Source: Mycobacteriaceae bacterium
GTDB lineage: Bacteria > Actinomycetota > Actinomycetes > Mycobacteriales > Mycobacteriaceae
Direction: 5' to 3'
DNA: 7,785 nucleotides
Assembly (NCBI GenBank): GCA_019242135.1
Contig: JAFAWC010000458.1
Location: forward strand, 1-7,785
The position numbers and the translations under genes were made by a program. Below, one piece after another: positions 5,823-7,785 of the stretch. The notes beneath the pieces were generated by a model. The model was not told the DNA's origin. It saw only the letters and a list, made by a program, of their open reading frames with translations, and made no database searches. How positions within the stretch are numbered: position 1 is the first letter of the stretch; each line of letters begins with the position of its first letter.

Positions 5823-7073
5823 GTGATTGCCAGGTCGCTGAAGCCCGCGGCGGTGCCATGGGCCGTGGCGGCCGCGGCCGGGCTGATGGCGGTGGCTACG
5901 ACCTGGGCGTACGAGCGGATTCGTGATGTGTATCCGGTGGATTGGGTGGTCTATCGGTACGGGTCCGCGGCGGCGTGGCACGGCGTCGATCTGTATGCCG
6001 GCAATCTGCACGGTCCGAACATCACCAGTGAAGGACTGCCGTTCACCTACACCCCTTTTGCCGCCTTGCTGCTCTGGCCGACGAATCTCGGCAGCCAGCA
6101 CGTCGGCATCTGGGCGTGGAGCATCGCATCGATGCTCGCGTTGCTGGCGGTGATCGCGATGGTTGTCCCCCAGCAGGTCCGCTATCGCTGGATCGTGGTG
6201 TTCGGCGTCGCCTCGGTCGCTTGCGCGACGATCATGGTGTACGCCCATTTCTTCTTCGGCCAGATCAACATTTTCCTGATGTTGCTGGTGGTCGCGGACC
6301 TGACGCGTCGCGACGACACGACCCTCGGACGCCGCGTGCCTCGCGGTCTGCTCATCGGTCTGGCCGCGGCGATCAAGCTCACACCCGGGCTGTTCATCGT
6401 GTATCTGGCGGCCGCTCGGCAGTGGCGGATGTTCTGGTGGAGCGTGGGCGGCTGCCTCGGCGCGTCCCTGCTGGCTTTTGCCGCCCGTCCGTCGCTGACG
6501 ATTGCGTTCGTCACCCGAGGCGTGTGGCACTTGACCGACAAGGTCGCCCTCGGCACGAAGTTCGCGACGTCGGGCAACAATTCAATTCAAGGAGCGCTGG
6601 CCGCGGTCGGCGACTGGACAAGGCCGTTGGCCCTGGTGCTTACGGCGGTCGCCGCGGTCGCCGGAGTATTTCTTGCGCGCCGGGCGGCGAGCCGTTCGGG
6701 ATTGCTTGCCGGCGGGTTGGTCATCGGGATGACCGCCACTCTGATTTCCCCCATCAGTTGGGTGCACCACTGGGTGTACCTGGTGCCGGCCGCCGTCTTC
6801 CTCTGGTTTCACCGCGGCTGGTGGGCGCGAGCGGTCGTGGTCGCCGGCACCCTGCTAACCGTCTTCGCCGACCCCGGAGTGGGCGAGCACTGGTTGGTTC
6901 GGCCATCGGTCGTCGGGGCCTGCATAGGCTGGCTATTGCGCGAAATGCTGATGCTGCTGGGCATGATCGCGATCGCGATAATCGCCTACGGCAAGGAAAA
7001 ACCTTTGCGGACACCGTCGCGCAACCTCCGGCCGGCGGAGGCGGAACCCGCTGCAGCGCATCCTCTATCGTGA
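5823..7073 (+). CDS. GT87-type polyprenol-phosphate mannosyltransferase-like membrane protein
   Basis: Predicted GT-C fold membrane glycosyltransferase of the GT87/DUF2029 family, which in mycobacteria includes PimE and other alpha-(1,2)-mannosyltransferases that use polyprenyl-phosphate mannose on the outer face of the membrane for phosphatidylinositol mannosides, lipomannan and lipoarabinomannan. The 416-residue protein has about ten hydrophobic segments. Family features: acidic Asp40 in the first loop (YPVDWVVYRYGSAAAW), the position of the presumed catalytic Asp; LPFTYTPFAALLLWP (72-86); FGQINIFLMLL (145-155); AIKLTPGLFIVYL (183-195); GNNSIQGAL (251-259); and SPISWVHHWVYLVP (309-322). The charged tail after about 390 should be cytoplasmic. 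The start is GTG at 5823; the GTG two bases earlier runs straight into TGA. No ribosome-binding site is seen, and a TAGCAT hexamer ends 6 bases before the start, implying a leaderless mRNA. I cannot tell which mycobacterial paralogue it is, so no symbol is given; acceptor and sugar are inferred from family only. Confidence 0.88.
   Translation: MIARSLKPAAVPWAVAAAAGLMAVATTWAYERIRDVYPVDWVVYRYGSAAAWHGVDLYAGNLHGPNITSEGLPFTYTPFAALLLWPTNLGSQHVGIWAWSIASMLALLAVIAMVVPQQVRYRWIVVFGVASVACATIMVYAHFFFGQINIFLMLLVVADLTRRDDTTLGRRVPRGLLIGLAAAIKLTPGLFIVYLAAARQWRMFWWSVGGCLGASLLAFAARPSLTIAFVTRGVWHLTDKVALGTKFATSGNNSIQGALAAVGDWTRPLALVLTAVAAVAGVFLARRAASRSGLLAGGLVIGMTATLISPISWVHHWVYLVPAAVFLWFHRGWWARAVVVAGTLLTVFADPGVGEHWLVRPSVVGACIGWLLREMLMLLGMIAIAIIAYGKEKPLRTPSRNLRPAEAEPAAAHPLS
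7066..7071 (+). promoter_or_regulatory. Candidate -10 box of the tRNA-Leu gene
   Basis: TATCGT overlaps the last codons and stop of the GT87 gene. A start about 7 bases downstream (near 7079) would leave a 4-base leader before the tRNA. No -35 is visible at the usual spacing, so the tRNA could instead be processed from the GT87 transcript. Confidence 0.35.
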
Positions 7074-7082
7074 GTGCTGCCC

Positions 7083-7156
7083 GCCCTCGTATCCCAACTG
7101 GCAGAGGAAACGGACTCAAAACCCGTACAGTGTGGGTTCGAATCCCACCGAGGGCA
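7083..7156 (+). tRNA. tRNA-Leu (anticodon CAA)
   Basis: A complete cloverleaf folds by eye. Acceptor stem: GCCCTCG (7083-7089) pairs all seven bases with CGAGGGC (7149-7155). D-arm: a 3-bp stem (7092-7094 with 7106-7108) and an 11-base loop containing GG. Anticodon arm: 7110-7114 with 7122-7126, four pairs plus an A-C mismatch next to the loop; loop CTCAAAA (7115-7121), so the anticodon is CAA at 7117-7119, reading UUG (Leu). T-arm: 5 bp (7132-7136 with 7144-7148) and loop TTCGAAT. Discriminator A73 at 7156 is the leucine identity base. CCA is not encoded, since CTG follows. The 3-bp D-stem is leucine/serine-like, but the variable region is only 5 bases (7127-7131), whereas bacterial leucine tRNAs normally have a long arm. 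It sits 9 bases after the GT87 stop codon. Isotype is assigned from anticodon and discriminator. Confidence 0.92.
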
Positions 7157-7202
7157 CTGATAAGCCACCGGTTGCCATGGCTGAGACATCCTCGGCCTAT
7201 GC

Positions 7203-7215
7203 CCGGGACTCCCGG
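7203..7215 (+). other. Small GC hairpin after the tRNA gene
   Basis: CCGGG-ACT-CCCGG forms a 5-bp stem with a 3-base loop, 46 bases after the tRNA. No T-run follows, so if it ends transcription it does so as an atypical, weak terminator. The rest of 7157-7247 shows only a GGGAGG (7231-7236) that may serve the next gene and a TACGCT (7220-7225) that fits TANNNT but would start transcription inside that GGGAGG. Confidence 0.3.
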
Positions 7216-7247
7216 CGATTACGCTCAAAAGGGAGGCCCCGAAACGA

Positions 7248-7655
7248 TTGCACGTGCATACGGTGCGCGATGGCGGCGTCGAGTGGACCATCGAGCTCGG
7301 CGCTAGCCCCCTCACCCGAATGATGAGTGCTGTCGGCAGTGCACTGCCGGTGCGCGTCTGGCGCTCACGTCCCGTGCTCGGCGCGATGGGCCATGTCGCG
7401 GGGTGGGCACTACAGGCTGGCACGGTGCGCCTGACTCCGATGACCGCCAATGCGCAGCCGTTCGCCGCGAACCCCGAGCGGATCTGGAACGTCACCGACA
7501 GTCGCGCCAGCGTCAACGGAGACGACCTCGGGCCGATCGGTCCACTCGCCGAGCAAGCCCGCCTGGGCGATTTCTATTTTCCCCAGCGGGGGATCTTCGC
7601 GATGGGCCGCGTGTACGTCAACACGTCTACGGCCGCCGCGTGGGCAGGGCGGTAG
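7248..7655 (+). CDS. Hypothetical small protein, 135 residues
   Basis: I do not recognise the family. Coding character is good: third positions are G/C-rich and the composition is balanced, unlike the Arg/Pro-rich frames that overlap it. There is no signal peptide, no clear membrane helix and no cysteine. Blocks that look structured are VEWTIELGASPLTRMM (11-26), VGSALPVRVWRSRP (29-42), a hydrophobic GWALQAGTVRL (52-62), RIWNVTDSRASVNGDDLGP (78-96) and LGDFYFPQRGIFAMGRVYV (106-124), the last suggesting beta-strands with turns. It is probably cytoplasmic. The start is uncertain: TTG at 7248 follows GGGAGG (7231-7236) with a rather long 11-base spacer; GTG at 7254 or 7263 are alternatives. It lies 91 bases after the tRNA and 56 bases before the next probable gene on the same strand. 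The protein may be a short conserved actinobacterial family; function cannot be inferred. Confidence 0.7.
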   Translation: MHVHTVRDGGVEWTIELGASPLTRMMSAVGSALPVRVWRSRPVLGAMGHVAGWALQAGTVRLTPMTANAQPFAANPERIWNVTDSRASVNGDDLGPIGPLAEQARLGDFYFPQRGIFAMGRVYVNTSTAAAWAGR

Positions 7656-7698
7656 GCCTGCTGTCACGCCGGGAGCGCCGCTTGTCGCCCCTTCCGGA

Positions 7699-7704
7699 TA
7701 AGCT
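7699..7704 (+). promoter_or_regulatory. Predicted -10 box of the truncated last gene (leaderless)
   Basis: TAAGCT fits TANNNT and is followed by 7 bases (GATCGGT) and then the ATG at 7712. The distance matches transcription starting on the start codon. Confidence 0.5.
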
Positions 7705-7711
7705 GATCGGT

Positions 7712-7785
7712 ATGGCCGCCGAGGCCGACGATTCGGCAGCAGGACCCATCGCGCGGACCTTCTGCGGTCCGCCGATGCGCCTTCG
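7712..7785 (+). CDS. Start of a gene cut by the window end (unidentified)
   Basis: An ATG at 7712 opens a frame that stays open to the last base, about 24 codons (MAAEADDSAAGPIARTF at the beginning). Third positions are mostly G/C, as in the neighbouring genes. No ribosome-binding site is seen, but TAAGCT at 7699-7704 fits the mycobacterial -10 pattern TANNNT and ends exactly 7 bases before the ATG, which would place transcription start on the A of the start codon. That promoter geometry is the main argument that this is a real gene start. Too little protein is visible to name a family. Confidence 0.45.
   Translation, partial: MAAEADDSAAGPIARTFCGPPMRL

Noticed and set aside
5592..6530. Long open frame (312 residues) on the minus strand, opposite the GT87 gene and running into the pdtaR start.
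   Set aside because: Composition is rich in His, Arg, Gln and Pro with no motif, as expected from the antisense of G/C-rich coding sequence; the GT87 and pdtaR frames are convincing.
6966..6985. GATCGCGATCGCGAT-type alternating palindromic run near the end of the GT87 gene.
   Set aside because: It encodes the hydrophobic MIAIAII segment in frame; codon bias and a repeated Ile-Ala pattern explain it.
7157..7247. Possible integration site or mobile element remnant behind the tRNA.
   Set aside because: No integrase, terminal repeat or copy of the tRNA 3' end is visible in the window.
6116..7306. Plus-strand frame of 396 residues overlapping the GT87 gene, the tRNA and the region beyond.
   Set aside because: It runs through a tRNA gene and is Arg/Gly/Pro-rich throughout; it is a frame shadow of the GT87 gene.

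Overview
The window reads as an ordinary but informative piece of mycobacterial chromosome. Coding is dense and G/C-rich at third positions, starts are often GTG, the response regulator is a close match to mycobacterial PdtaR (Rv1626 in M. tuberculosis, compared from memory), and a GT-C mannosyltransferase of the lipoglycan type is present. Genus level (Mycobacterium, probably not the M. tuberculosis complex) is as far as the sequence supports. I recall the same pdtaR-liv order in fast growers and in the M. avium group, and I recall M. tuberculosis lacking liv at this locus; neither could be checked here.

Layout. Minus strand, 2-4977: a complete five-gene LIV/HAAT-type ABC importer in transcription order livJ (lipoprotein receptor), livH and livM (permeases), livG and livF (ATPases). 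Junctions are a 9-base gap (J-H), 4-base overlaps (H-M and M-G) and a 17-base overlap (G-F), so this is one translationally coupled operon. Minus strand, 5078-5701: pdtaR, an RNA-binding ANTAR response regulator, 100 bases upstream of livJ and in the same direction. Plus strand, 5823-7073: a GT87 polyprenol-phosphate mannosyltransferase-like membrane protein, divergent from pdtaR across 121 bases. Plus strand, 7083-7156: tRNA-Leu(CAA). Plus strand, 7248-7655: a small unrecognised protein. Plus strand, from 7712 and cut by the window end: a further probable gene start. No stretch over 300 bases lacks a gene.

How it works together. The importer would capture a branched-chain amino acid or related small solute outside the membrane and pass it through LivHM, powered by LivFG. 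PdtaR, with its sensor kinase encoded elsewhere, acts after transcription starts, by RNA binding. The GT87 protein belongs to mannolipid or lipoglycan assembly and has no obvious link to the transporter.

Main points worth a second look: three genes (pdtaR, the GT87 gene and the partial last gene) have a -10-like hexamer 6-7 bases before the start codon and no ribosome-binding site, which predicts leaderless mRNAs; the tRNA-Leu(CAA) has a 5-base variable loop instead of the long arm usual for leucine tRNAs; the LivJ signal peptide combines a twin-arginine motif with a lipobox; and an ANTAR regulator beside a LivJ-type receptor gene recalls AmiR-AmiC. I found no mobile element, CRISPR array, phage gene or clearly novel multi-gene system.
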